A DNA stretch of 64,000 nucleotides from Nitrospira sp. Lineage in GTDB: Bacteria > Nitrospirota > Nitrospiria > Nitrospirales > Nitrospiraceae. The notes under the pieces are model-generated. The model made no database searches. It was not told where the DNA came from and saw only the letters and a program-made list of their open reading frames with translations. Every line of letters starts with the position of its first letter. The first letter of the stretch is position 1. A program made the translations under genes and the position numbers. The stretch lies in assembly GCA_018242665.1 (NCBI GenBank), contig JAFEBL010000011.1:90006-154005 (forward strand), given 5' to 3'. This document shows positions 57,305-64,000 of the stretch, piece after piece.

Positions 57305-58600
57305 TTAAGATACTGGTCCGACATCGCTTCCATTTTTAATGCCCCCGTCGGCGTCCCTGGACCCACCATCTGCCGTCTGACGCCACCCTTGGGCGGATCG
57401 CCCACGTCGGCGGCGCCGTCCCGGCTCACTGCGCGGCGCGCGGCCGTCCGGTTGTGCCGACATACTCTGCGAGGTTGCACTCCCTTCCGCACGAGGCACG
57501 GCCTGCCCGAGCAACCGTTCGATGGCCTGCAACTGCGGCTGATCTTCGACCGTGACAAACGTGGTGGCACGGCCGGTTGTTCTCATCCGGGCCGTACGCC
57601 CGATCCGATGCACATAGTCTTCCGGGCAGTTCGGCACGTCGTAGTTGATGACATGCCCAATATTTGCCACATCGATGCCCCGCGCGGCAATATCCGTGGC
57701 CACCAGCACGCGATAGGTGCCCCGCCGAAACCCTTCCAACGCCGCCCGGCGCTGCGGGAGCGTCCGTCCACCATGAAGCACTGCGACACGGTGTCCGGCA
57801 GTACCCAACAGGTTGCCGAGCCGATCGGCCCGATGTTTGGTTCTGGTAAAGACCAGGACCGTGTCGTCTTCCGGTTGCAGCAGCGACATGAGCAGCGCAT
57901 TTTTACGGTCGTGCGTGGTGTGATGCACGGCTTGCGATACGCCGTCGGCCGTCGTGGCTGACTTGGTGACCATCACCCGCACAGGATCTTTCACCGAGGC
58001 CTGGGCCAAACGCGCGAGATCGGTCGGCATGGTGGCCGAAAACAGCAACGTCTGCCGCTCTTCAGGCATGGCGTCGAGGATCTGGTTGATTTGGGGCGCA
58101 AACCCCATGTCCAGCATCCGGTCGGCCTCGTCCAGCACCAGGATGGTCATCGCCAACAGGCTAATCGTGCCGTTCCACATATGGTCAAGCAAGCGCCCCG
58201 GGGTGGCCACGATGATATCCGGCCGCTGCCGCAACCCTCGCACCTGCGCTTGCATATCAGCCCCGCCGACCACCGTGGTGGCGAACAGCTGCAAGTCGCG
58301 GCCTAAGGCATCAATCGTCGCCTGGATTTGAATGGCTAGTTCGCGCGTCGGCGCGAGAATGAGAGCGCGTGGTTGCCCTTTGGGTGCCCCGCTCAACCGC
58401 TCCAGCATGGGAATGACAAACGCGGCCGTCTTGCCTGTGCCGGTTTGCGCGCAGCCCAACACATCCCGGCCCGCCAAGGCCTGGGGAATCGCCTGGGCCT
58501 GGATGGCCGTCGGTTCAACAAAACCCGCGTTGGTCAGATTTCGTAACAGGGTGGGAGACACACCAAGGGACTCAAAACTCGTACACGCAGTCGTCTGCAC
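57305..58600 (-). CDS. DEAD-box ATP-dependent RNA helicase, RhlE-like
   Basis: A 431-residue helicase with all core motifs: the Q motif ('FVEPTAIQAQAIP'), motif I 'AQTGTGKT', Ia 'PTRELA', II DEAD in 'VLDEADRMLDMGF', III 'SAT', then 'VLVATDIAARGID' and 'HRIGRTAR'. The C-terminal 60 residues are a basic Arg/Gly-rich tail. It unwinds RNA in ribosome assembly or mRNA decay. The GTG start follows AAAGGAT. The leader upstream contains a strong hairpin and a promoter. Confidence 0.93.
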   Translation of the reverse strand: MQTTACTSFESLGVSPTLLRNLTNAGFVEPTAIQAQAIPQALAGRDVLGCAQTGTGKTAAFVIPMLERLSGAPKGQPRALILAPTRELAIQIQATIDALGRDLQLFATTVVGGADMQAQVRGLRQRPDIIVATPGRLLDHMWNGTISLLAMTILVLDEADRMLDMGFAPQINQILDAMPEERQTLLFSATMPTDLARLAQASVKDPVRVMVTKSATTADGVSQAVHHTTHDRKNALLMSLLQPEDDTVLVFTRTKHRADRLGNLLGTAGHRVAVLHGGRTLPQRRAALEGFRRGTYRVLVATDIAARGIDVANIGHVINYDVPNCPEDYVHRIGRTARMRTTGRATTFVTVEDQPQLQAIERLLGQAVPRAEGSATSQSMSAQPDGRAPRSEPGRRRRRGRSAQGWRQTADGGSRDADGGIKNGSDVGPVS

Positions 58601-58730
58601 ACAGCTATCCTTTCGTTGTGGATCGCATTAAGACGGGATCAGAGAACCGAGGGGAGGGTGAATCCGGAGGGAGTTCAGCTCCAAACTGGACCTGGTCGCG
58701 ATGCGATCGCGCGGTCCACGGTAGAGGAGG

Positions 58731-58761
58731 CACAGCACTGGTGGACCGATACAGTGCTGTG
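58731..58761 (-). promoter_or_regulatory. Hairpin at the 5' end of the helicase leader
   Basis: A perfect 10-bp inverted repeat, CACAGCACTG (58731-58740) and CAGTGCTGTG (58752-58761), with an 11-base loop. It lies just downstream of the predicted transcription start and about 130 bases before the helicase GTG. Confidence 0.6.
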
Positions 58762-58770
58762 AATAACATG

Positions 58771-58800
58771 ACTGTACCCCATGGTGCCTCGACTGGTCAA
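58771..58800 (-). promoter_or_regulatory. Promoter of the RNA helicase
   Basis: On the minus strand, TTGACC (58800-58795) and TACAGT (58776-58771) are separated by 18 bases. Confidence 0.55.
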
Positions 58801-58851
58801 CAGGTCCGCCGTTTTCCGCAACGCGGACCGCCGCCGATGGAAACGGGAGGA

Positions 58852-58880
58852 TTGGCTCGACATTCACATTTCCCTATACT
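58852..58880 (+). promoter_or_regulatory. Promoter of the DUF3574 lipoprotein gene
   Basis: TTGGCT (58852-58857), a 17-base spacer and TATACT (58875-58880). It is 29 bp before the ATG. Confidence 0.6.
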
Positions 58881-58909
58881 GCCTGCGAACCCAGGACACG
58901 CGCGCCGAC

Positions 58910-59317
58910 ATGCGACTATCAGTGCGGCCTCTTCCGCTTCTCATCGTGCTCCTTGCCTCTGGATGTACATCCACGCCTCCCACTTGCCCACCGGGAACGC
59001 ATCCGATCGTGCTGGACTCGCTGCATTTCGGAACGGCGAAGCCGGAGGGAGTCGTGACGGACCAGGAATGGGACACATTCCTCAATGACACCGTGGGGCT
59101 GGAGTTCCCTGAAGGCCTGACATCCTGGACCACCTACGGACGCTGGAGGAATCCCAGTGGCTCAGTCACGACAGAAACATCGCATCTGCTCCAACTCGCG
59201 CATGACGGAGGGAAGGATCAGGAACGCCGGGTTCAATGGGTCATCCACACCTACAAATCACGATTTCACCAGGACGCGGTCATGCGGATCCGTTCGCTCG
59301 TCTGCCGCTCTTTTTAA
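58910..59317 (+). CDS. DUF3574-type lipoprotein
   Basis: A 135-residue protein with a lipoprotein signal peptide: a hydrophobic stretch and lipobox ASGC near residue 19. It then has the DUF3574 pattern 'LHFGTAKPEG.VTDQEWDTFLNDTV...FPEGLTSWTTYGRW..PSG.VTTETSHLL'. The family is periplasmic and its function is unknown. The ATG at 58910 is supported by the signal peptide and by the promoter just upstream. Confidence 0.85.
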   Translation: MRLSVRPLPLLIVLLASGCTSTPPTCPPGTHPIVLDSLHFGTAKPEGVVTDQEWDTFLNDTVGLEFPEGLTSWTTYGRWRNPSGSVTTETSHLLQLAHDGGKDQERRVQWVIHTYKSRFHQDAVMRIRSLVCRSF

Positions 59318-59402
59318 GAACCGTTCAGGAATCGCCCCCCTGCACCTCGATTGCCATTCGGAAGGCTTTCGCTCTCTCGATGCCTTCACTGAAGAATCCC
59401 GC

Positions 59403-60098
59403 TTAGGGCGTCGTACACCGGTCCGGAATCTGCCAGTCGATCGGCGACTCCCCGACCTCCCTGAGAGCCTGATTAATTCTTGAGAAGCTTCGAGAGCCAA
59501 AAAACTTCTTGGCCGAGAGCGGCGACGGATGCGCGCAGGAAATCACGACATGCCGGGGATTCGTGACCAGCGCCTGCTTTTTCTTCGCTTCGCCTCCCCA
59601 CAGCACAAATACCACTCGGTTCGTCTTTGCATTCACCAGTCGAATGACCGAATCGGTAAAAAATTGCCAGGGCTGGCGATGAGAGTTCGGACTGTGCGTG
59701 CGAACGGTCAACGCCGCATTGAGCATCAGTATCCCCTGGCGGGCCCAATGCTCCAGGCAGCCGTGATCGGGGATGCGGCATCCTACATCGTGATGCAGTT
59801 CGCGAAAGATATTTCTCAGCGAGGGCGGCAGGGAACGAACGTGCGGTTGAACAGAAAAACACAGGCCATGGGCCATTCCTGGGGTGTGATAGGGGTCTTG
59901 TCCCAGAAGCAAAACTTTGACAGAGTGATAGGGCGTCAGCTCGAACGCCCTGAAGATATCCGGCTGCGGCGGTAAAAGCATCTGCCCGTCGGCCGCTTCC
60001 CGCTCCAGAAATGTTTCCAGCTGGCGATAGGCCGCACTGCCCGCCTCCTGTTCGAGCAGCTGCTTCCAATCGGGTGGAAGGGGCGGCAAACTACCCAC
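59403..60098 (-). CDS. ung: Family 1 uracil-DNA glycosylase Ung
   Basis: A 231-residue Ung. The catalytic water-activating motif GQDPYH ('LLLGQDPYHTPGMAHGLCFSV'), the 'LLLNAALTV'-like 'LMLNAALTVRTHSPNSHR' block and the 'HPSPLSA' leucine loop are intact. It excises uracil from single- and double-stranded DNA. The GTG start at 60098 lacks its own ribosome site, and its first bases overlap the stop of a possible small upstream frame. A second UDG (family 4) lies at 7024. Confidence 0.95.
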   Translation of the reverse strand: MGSLPPLPPDWKQLLEQEAGSAAYRQLETFLEREAADGQMLLPPQPDIFRAFELTPYHSVKVLLLGQDPYHTPGMAHGLCFSVQPHVRSLPPSLRNIFRELHHDVGCRIPDHGCLEHWARQGILMLNAALTVRTHSPNSHRQPWQFFTDSVIRLVNAKTNRVVFVLWGGEAKKKQALVTNPRHVVISCAHPSPLSAKKFFGSRSFSRINQALREVGESPIDWQIPDRCTTP

Positions 60099-60300
60099 GG
60101 CGGGTCACGACCTCGTTTGTTCGGAACGGCCCACCCGCTGGTGTGCGAACGGTGACAGTGCTTCGGTCATCCAGTGATGCTGTCATGATTCCTGTGCTGT
60201 GCGCCACAAGGCTGTCGATGTAGCGCATCTTTCGATTGCGAATCAAGCTGGCCATCATGGTCAACCCGTCCGACCAGTCACAACGATTGAGACAATCCAT
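60091..60300 (-). CDS. Possible small protein upstream of and overlapping ung
   Basis: A 69-codon minus-strand frame ends in TAG at 60093-60091 and overlaps the ung GTG by eight bases. That arrangement would supply the translational coupling that ung, lacking a ribosome site, seems to need. The composition is protein-like ('MASLIRNRKMRYIDSLVAHSTGIMTASLDDRSTVTV'), but there is no family match, and the start has only a poorly spaced AGGGA. It occupies most of the 314-bp gap 60099-60412. Confidence 0.35.
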   Translation of the reverse strand: MDCLNRCDWSDGLTMMASLIRNRKMRYIDSLVAHSTGIMTASLDDRSTVTVRTPAGGPFRTNEVVTRRG

Positions 60301-60412
60301 TTCCCTGCGGCAGCCATCGATGAAAACCCACGGCCTCGGAAATGCAGACGTCGCTCCATGCGTTCACCATCCGCACCAAAGCCAAGCCCCCATACAAGAA
60401 GGAAGAACCGCC

Positions 60413-60757
60413 ATGCGTCATGAAACCTCAGCGGTGACACCTGTCCACAACTTTCCGTCCGAACATCCCTACTGGGCCAGCCTCCTGCTTGCCCTGGCGA
60501 CAACCCCGGTGTTCCTCTCACTCACCAGGCCCTTAGCCCAACAATGGGCCGCTCTGCTGTTAGCGCTGATTGGAGGGGCCTATGTGGGATTCGCCGCGCA
60601 CGATGGTCGGCCGCATGCCAGCCACATCGAACTGGCAGGCGCACTGGCCTTTGCCGCCCTCGGTCTGGCCGGCCTTCAATACCACCCCCTCTGGATCGTT
60701 CTTGGCGACATGGGGCATGGATGTTGGGATCTCTTGCATCACCACCCTGGCCCATAG
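60413..60757 (+). CDS. DUF6010-like small membrane protein, ended early by an in-frame TAG
   Basis: A 114-codon frame with an AAGGAA site before the ATG. It encodes three hydrophobic helices and the segment 'DMGHGCWDLLHHHPG', which resembles the 'GWDxLHH' region of DUF6010 proteins. After the TAG at 60755-60757 the same frame continues for 22 sense codons to a TGA at 60824, including 'YIPFCVICDWILG'. This is the expected conserved C-terminus of the family ('CAICDP' type). The gene is thus probably truncated by a CAG-to-TAG change; the family name is from memory and moderately sure. Confidence 0.65.
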   Translation: MRHETSAVTPVHNFPSEHPYWASLLLALATTPVFLSLTRPLAQQWAALLLALIGGAYVGFAAHDGRPHASHIELAGALAFAALGLAGLQYHPLWIVLGDMGHGCWDLLHHHPGP

Positions 60758-60826
60758 GCCGACATGCCCGGTTTGTATATCCCGTTCTGCGTCATCTGTG
60801 ACTGGATCCTCGGCACGTTCTTGTGA
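60758..60826 (+). other. In-frame coding remnant beyond the TAG
   Basis: The frame of the DUF6010-like gene stays open for 22 codons, encodes a hydrophobic stretch with the conserved-looking 'FCVICDW', and ends at TGA. It carries no start signal of its own. Confidence 0.5.
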
Positions 60827-60889
60827 TCTGATGGTGGTAAGGGAGGGAGCCGTGCATGGCCGCACAGCGTCAACGCTATCAATATAAGG

Positions 60890-61366
60890 CTACAGTCTCG
60901 CCGCCAAGTCTGCCACGATCACGTCCGGCTTATCGCTCGGCGCATAGCGCTTCACGACTTTTCCATCGGCGCCGACAAGAAACTTGGTGAAATTCCATTT
61001 GATCGCCTCAGTCCCGAGAATCCCTGACTTTTCCGACTTGAGATATTGGTAGAGCGGGTGTGCGTGAGGGCCGTTGACTTCCGTCTTAGCGAACATCGGA
61101 AAGGTGACGCCGAAATTCCTACTGCAGAACTGCGCGATCGCCGCCTCTCTATCCGGCGCTTGATGCCCAAACTGGTCGCAGGGAAAACCGAGGACGACGA
61201 CGCCTCTTTCCTTGAACGTGTCGTAGAGCGCTTGGAGCCCCGCGTACTGGGGCGTGAAGCCGCATTGGCTCGCGACATTGACGATGAGCAAGGTCTTGCC
61301 GCGATAGATCTCCATGTTCTGTGGCTGACCGGTGATTGTGACAAGATCGATGTCATAAATGTTCAT
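60890..61366 (-). CDS. Glutathione peroxidase family protein (thiol peroxidase)
   Basis: A 158-residue Gpx-family protein. The peroxidatic Cys35 lies in 'NVASQCGFTPQY', with Gln in 'LGFPCDQFGHQAP' and Trp/Asn in 'IKWNFTKFLV' completing the tetrad. The usual Asn in 'FPCNQF' is Asp here. It reduces peroxides using thioredoxin or glutathione. It lies intact between two stop-interrupted genes. Confidence 0.93.
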   Translation of the reverse strand: MNIYDIDLVTITGQPQNMEIYRGKTLLIVNVASQCGFTPQYAGLQALYDTFKERGVVVLGFPCDQFGHQAPDREAAIAQFCSRNFGVTFPMFAKTEVNGPHAHPLYQYLKSEKSGILGTEAIKWNFTKFLVGADGKVVKRYAPSDKPDVIVADLAARL

Positions 61367-61441
61367 AGACGGTGTTTCCAGTGCTATTTGTGACGCTTCA
61401 CATGCGTTGTCAGCGAGGGAAGCAGGCTCAGCCTTGAGCGT

Positions 61442-62164
61442 TCACGCCTCCCGAATTGAAGAAACGTGAGCTCGACTTCTACGGTCATCGGCAATCAGAC
61501 CGAGTCGTACCATTTCGTGAAAATCCTGTGCTGTCGGAGCACGGTACCGGCCGAGCACGAAATCAGCCCCTAGGAGCAAGTTAAAATTGCAGTCTGGATA
61601 TCGGTGGTGCAGGTAGTGATATCGTCTCAGAAACTTGACATAGCCTGTCTGCAAAATCCACCGGAGCAGGAGAGGCCCACGTACAATTTCTTCGCAAGGT
61701 TGATGCAGAGAAGGATGCACAAATATGGTGACACACGAGTACGCCGTGAAGCCGGGAAGAATGCCCACCAACACCCATGGGTCACATACAAGACCGACTA
61801 GACATACCCATGGCACCATTGGCAAGTTGAACCATACCAGGCCGATCCCGCGCAGCGTCAACCCGTACTGCTCTCGACGGATCAAGGGGCTGTGATGCTT
61901 CTGTATTTTCTCATCAATCGAGGCTTTCTCTCGTTCACTGGAAAATTGTGTCACAAAATCTCGCCGATACGTCCACCGGTGATGGACGATGCCGTGAGAA
62001 AAATACGCGCGCCGGAATGGTGCACTCATCCATGGATATCACGCCCACAGTCGGCGAATTCGAGGCCCTGCGTGGTGGATGGCCCGATGCAGGCTGGACT
62101 CCATGAGAGACGCAATGGCATAGCCGAGTAGGAGCCCAGCAACAACGTGGATAACTAGGGGCAC
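61442..62164 (-). pseudogene. Sterol desaturase/fatty acid hydroxylase-like gene interrupted by TGA
   Basis: A continuous minus-strand frame of 240 codons from a GTG at 62164 (GAGG site five bases before) to the stop at 61442 is broken once by TGA at 62041-62039. Before the stop it encodes a membrane helix and 'ESSLHRAIHHAG'. After it come 'FSHGIVHHRWTY', 'HPSLHQ' and 'RRYHYLHHRYP', a coherent His-rich set for this superfamily. The codon after GCG was probably CGA (Arg). The downstream 195-codon part could start at the ATG at 62029, but would lack the first helix and His motif. Inactive gene or recoding are both possible. Confidence 0.65.
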
Positions 62165-62316
62165 AATCGCCTCATGGGCACGAGGCTACGTACACACAAG
62201 CGCCCTGTCAATAGTCGGACGGCGGCGCCGTCAACGATGGACCTGCTTCACACCCACCCAGCCGAATGCCGCCGCTTTTCTCTGCACAGACTCAATCGAA
62301 TGGGCTATCTTTAGCC

Positions 62317-63192
62317 ATGCGCATTGCAACCTGGAATGTGAACTCACTGAAAGCTCGCCTGGAAAAGGTCTTGTGGTGGCTAGATCGAGCGAAGCCGGAT
62401 GTGTTGCTTTTGCAGGAAACGAAACTGTCGGACGAGGACGCACCAGTCGACGCGTTTGAGCAAGCCGGCTATGAACTGGCGCACCACGGGGAAGGACGAT
62501 GGAACGGCGTGGCGATCGCCAGTCGGAGCGGCATTGATCGCGTGATCACGAACTTCGGAAAGCCGTTGCGGCCGGCGCAGACATCTGAAACCTGTGATGA
62601 TGAACCGCTGGCTGAGGCGAGGATGCTCGCTGCCGAATGCGGCGGTGTGCGGATCATCTGCGTGTACGCGCCGAACGGCCGGGAGGTCGATTCGCCGTTT
62701 TATGAAGCGAAGCTCCTGTGGTTTGACAAGCTGTCTCGCTGGATCAATCAGGCCGTCACTCCGGATACAGCAGTCGTTATCGGCGGTGATTTCAATGTGG
62801 CACCCGACGATATCGATGTATGGGATCCCGCCGCCTGTCATGGAGGCACGCACGTGTCGGAACGCGAGCGGCAGGCGTTTTCACGACTATTAGCCGCAGG
62901 ATTTCTCGATGCGTACCGATTGCATCACCCGGAACAACATCGATACACATGGTGGGATTACCGCGCGGGACACTTTCACAAAAATATTGGTATGCGCATC
63001 GATCACCTTCTCGTGACGACAACGTTAAAAGATCGCCTCGTCTGGACCGAAATCGATCGCGAGGCGCGGAAGGGAAAGCCATTGCCCTCCGATCATGCCC
63101 CGGTGGTCATCGATCTCGACAAGCCCGGCCATCCCTTTGACGCCGGATGGGCGTCAGCGGAATCCCGAATTGCGACTAGGCTGCGGAAGTAA
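62317..63192 (+). CDS. xthA: Exodeoxyribonuclease III / AP endonuclease XthA
   Basis: A 291-residue exonuclease III-family enzyme. N-terminal 'RIATWNVNSLKARL' provides the metal-site Asn, 'LLLQETKL' the Glu, 'VYAPNGREVDS' and 'IGGDFNVAP' the Tyr, Asp and Asn, and 'DHLLVT' plus 'SDHAPVVIDL' the catalytic Asp-His. It nicks abasic sites left by uracil-DNA glycosylases. The ATG at 62317 is chosen because the family N-terminus starts there; a longer frame was rejected. No ribosome site is evident, and TATCTT lies five bases upstream. Confidence 0.95.
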   Translation: MRIATWNVNSLKARLEKVLWWLDRAKPDVLLLQETKLSDEDAPVDAFEQAGYELAHHGEGRWNGVAIASRSGIDRVITNFGKPLRPAQTSETCDDEPLAEARMLAAECGGVRIICVYAPNGREVDSPFYEAKLLWFDKLSRWINQAVTPDTAVVIGGDFNVAPDDIDVWDPAACHGGTHVSERERQAFSRLLAAGFLDAYRLHHPEQHRYTWWDYRAGHFHKNIGMRIDHLLVTTTLKDRLVWTEIDREARKGKPLPSDHAPVVIDLDKPGHPFDAGWASAESRIATRLRK

Positions 63193-63576
63193 CGCTGTGC
63201 TGAGAGAGACTGATCTTCGCGTGCTTCATAGCTAGCAAATCTCGGGTAATGGGTGTTTTCTCCCACGAGCAGAGCTCTCCTACCCGGCAAACGATTTGCG
63301 TATGCCGCTGACGCCGACAGAGAGATCTAATGAAGCCTAAGAGTTTATTGGGAGCAATTGTCTATGCGAGAAGGCCAGTCTGATACCAGCAGACGAACGG
63401 AAGGGAATGCAGAAACGGCGTGGATAGCACAAACCTGCAGGCTTTCACCGTCAGGCGTTAGAATGCAACTTGGGAAGCGATGCGTTGAGATATTCTCCGA
63501 TGCGCCCTCTGAGCCCATCGGACAGTCGGACAGATACTGAACCCAGCCCACTACCGATCCCTTTTGAGCGGAAGAC
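63193..63576. other. 384-bp gap between xthA and the rRNA operon end
   Basis: Nothing coding is supported. A 60-codon plus frame (63358-63540) and an opposing minus frame overlap, and neither has a ribosome site or recognisable composition. Confidence 0.4.
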
Positions 63577-63580
63577 TACC

Positions 63581-63620
63581 AAAAATAAAAAAGCCTGCCG
63601 GATCGAAAGATCCGACAGGC
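63581..63620 (-). terminator. Intrinsic terminator of the rRNA operon
   Basis: On the minus strand, a 12-bp stem (63620-63609 with 63604-63593, one G-T wobble) has a TTTC loop, followed by TTTTTTATTTTT. Confidence 0.9.
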
Positions 63621-63630
63621 CCTTTTTGTA

Positions 63631-63748
63631 ACCCGGCAGCGTCCTACTGTCCCACTGCCTCACGGCAGCAGTATCATCGGCCTTGGAGGGCTTAACTTCC
63701 GTGTTCGGTATGGGAACGGGTGTGACCCCTCCGGCAAGGCCACCGGGA
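63631..63748 (-). rRNA. rrf: 5S ribosomal RNA
   Basis: Read on the minus strand, the region carries the classic 5S elements 'CCATACCGAACACGGAAG' and 'TTAAGCCC', and CCCGG/CCGGG pairing of its two ends. It lies downstream of the 23S 3' end and just before the terminator. Ends are accurate to a few bases. Confidence 0.95.
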
Positions 63749-63871
63749 ACTTCTCAAGAATCACTTGCTAGATGTAATCCATCACGCGACTATGTTGGTC
63801 TATGACCTGTCCGTAATGAAATACGAAACTCTATGATTCTCTTTTAGACCACGTCTATCAGGAGCAAAGGA
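63749..63871 (-). other. 23S-5S internal spacer
   Basis: About 120 bp between the 23S 3' end and the 5S 5' end. I see no tRNA in it. Confidence 0.7.
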
Positions 63872-64000
63872 TGTTAAGCCGCACGGACGATTAGTACTGG
63901 TTAGCTACAGCCCTTACAGGCCTTCCACACCCAGCCTATCAAACTCGTAGTCTACAAGTGTCCTTTAGGGGGCTTACGCCCCGGGAGAGCTTATCTTGAG
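63872..64000 (-). rRNA. rrl: 23S ribosomal RNA, 3' end only
   Basis: The minus strand reads the conserved 23S end, including 'GGTGTGGAAG' and 'CCAGTACTAATCGTC', and finishing in GGCTTAA. The gene continues beyond the right edge of the window. Confidence 0.93.

Noticed and set aside
63358..63540. A 60-codon plus-strand frame near the rRNA operon
   Set aside because: There is no ribosome site or family resemblance, and an equally long opposing frame overlaps it.

Overview
The window is a GC-rich bacterial chromosome segment of about 64 kb, densely coding, with many 4-8 bp start/stop overlaps. The mix suggests a Gram-negative member of the Nitrospirota, most likely Nitrospira: hopanoid genes hpnD/hpnE, an Mla lipid-transport system, an LpxL-type acyltransferase, a type IV pilus ATPase, PAS/receiver signalling proteins and a large trehalose/alpha-glucan operon. 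The genus is inferred from gene content; no 16S sequence is present. The extreme right end carries the 3' end of a 23S rRNA and a 5S rRNA, read right to left.

Layout. 1-8.2 kb: a cut membrane-protein gene, small conserved genes, a HAD phosphatase coupled to a cobalamin-binding-type protein, hpnD-hpnE, and a family 4 uracil-DNA glycosylase. 8.3-11.1 kb: tldD-tldE on the minus strand. 11.2-17.3 kb: the envelope/isoprenoid operon uppS-cdsA-dxr-rseP-proS behind a good sigma-70 promoter, then a GAF-containing PilB-type ATPase. 19.9-26.5 kb, mostly minus strand: the mlaE-mlaF-mlaD-TPR lipoprotein operon, three PilZ proteins around an LpxL-like acyltransferase, and a small secreted Cys-rich protein. 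26.7-28.7 kb: a fatty acid desaturase, an RRM protein and ArfB. 28.9-37.0 kb: a signalling island with two histidine kinases, two canonical response regulators, and two receiver-like proteins that lack the phospho-acceptor aspartate. 37.1-40.4 kb: mlaC, mltC and a sterol-desaturase-family protein.

40.5-51.9 kb: an unbroken plus-strand operon DUF5752-treS-treT-GT-membrane protein-glgE-mak-glgB. Together these enzymes can make trehalose from NDP-glucose, isomerise it to maltose, phosphorylate it, and polymerise and branch it into alpha-glucan. 52-59 kb: a porin of the alginate-export family next to a GAF-sigma54 activator, small basic proteins (one apparently initiated at ATC), a DEAD-box helicase with a structured leader, and a DUF3574 lipoprotein. 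59-63 kb: ung, glutathione peroxidase, xthA, and two genes each interrupted by one in-frame stop that looks like a C-to-T change.

I saw no CRISPR array, insertion sequence, prophage or tRNA gene. The points most worth a second look are the trehalose-to-glucan operon with its atypical glycosyltransferase, the ATC-start gene, the two stop-interrupted genes, the pseudo-receivers, the predicted leaderless genes and the helicase leader hairpin.
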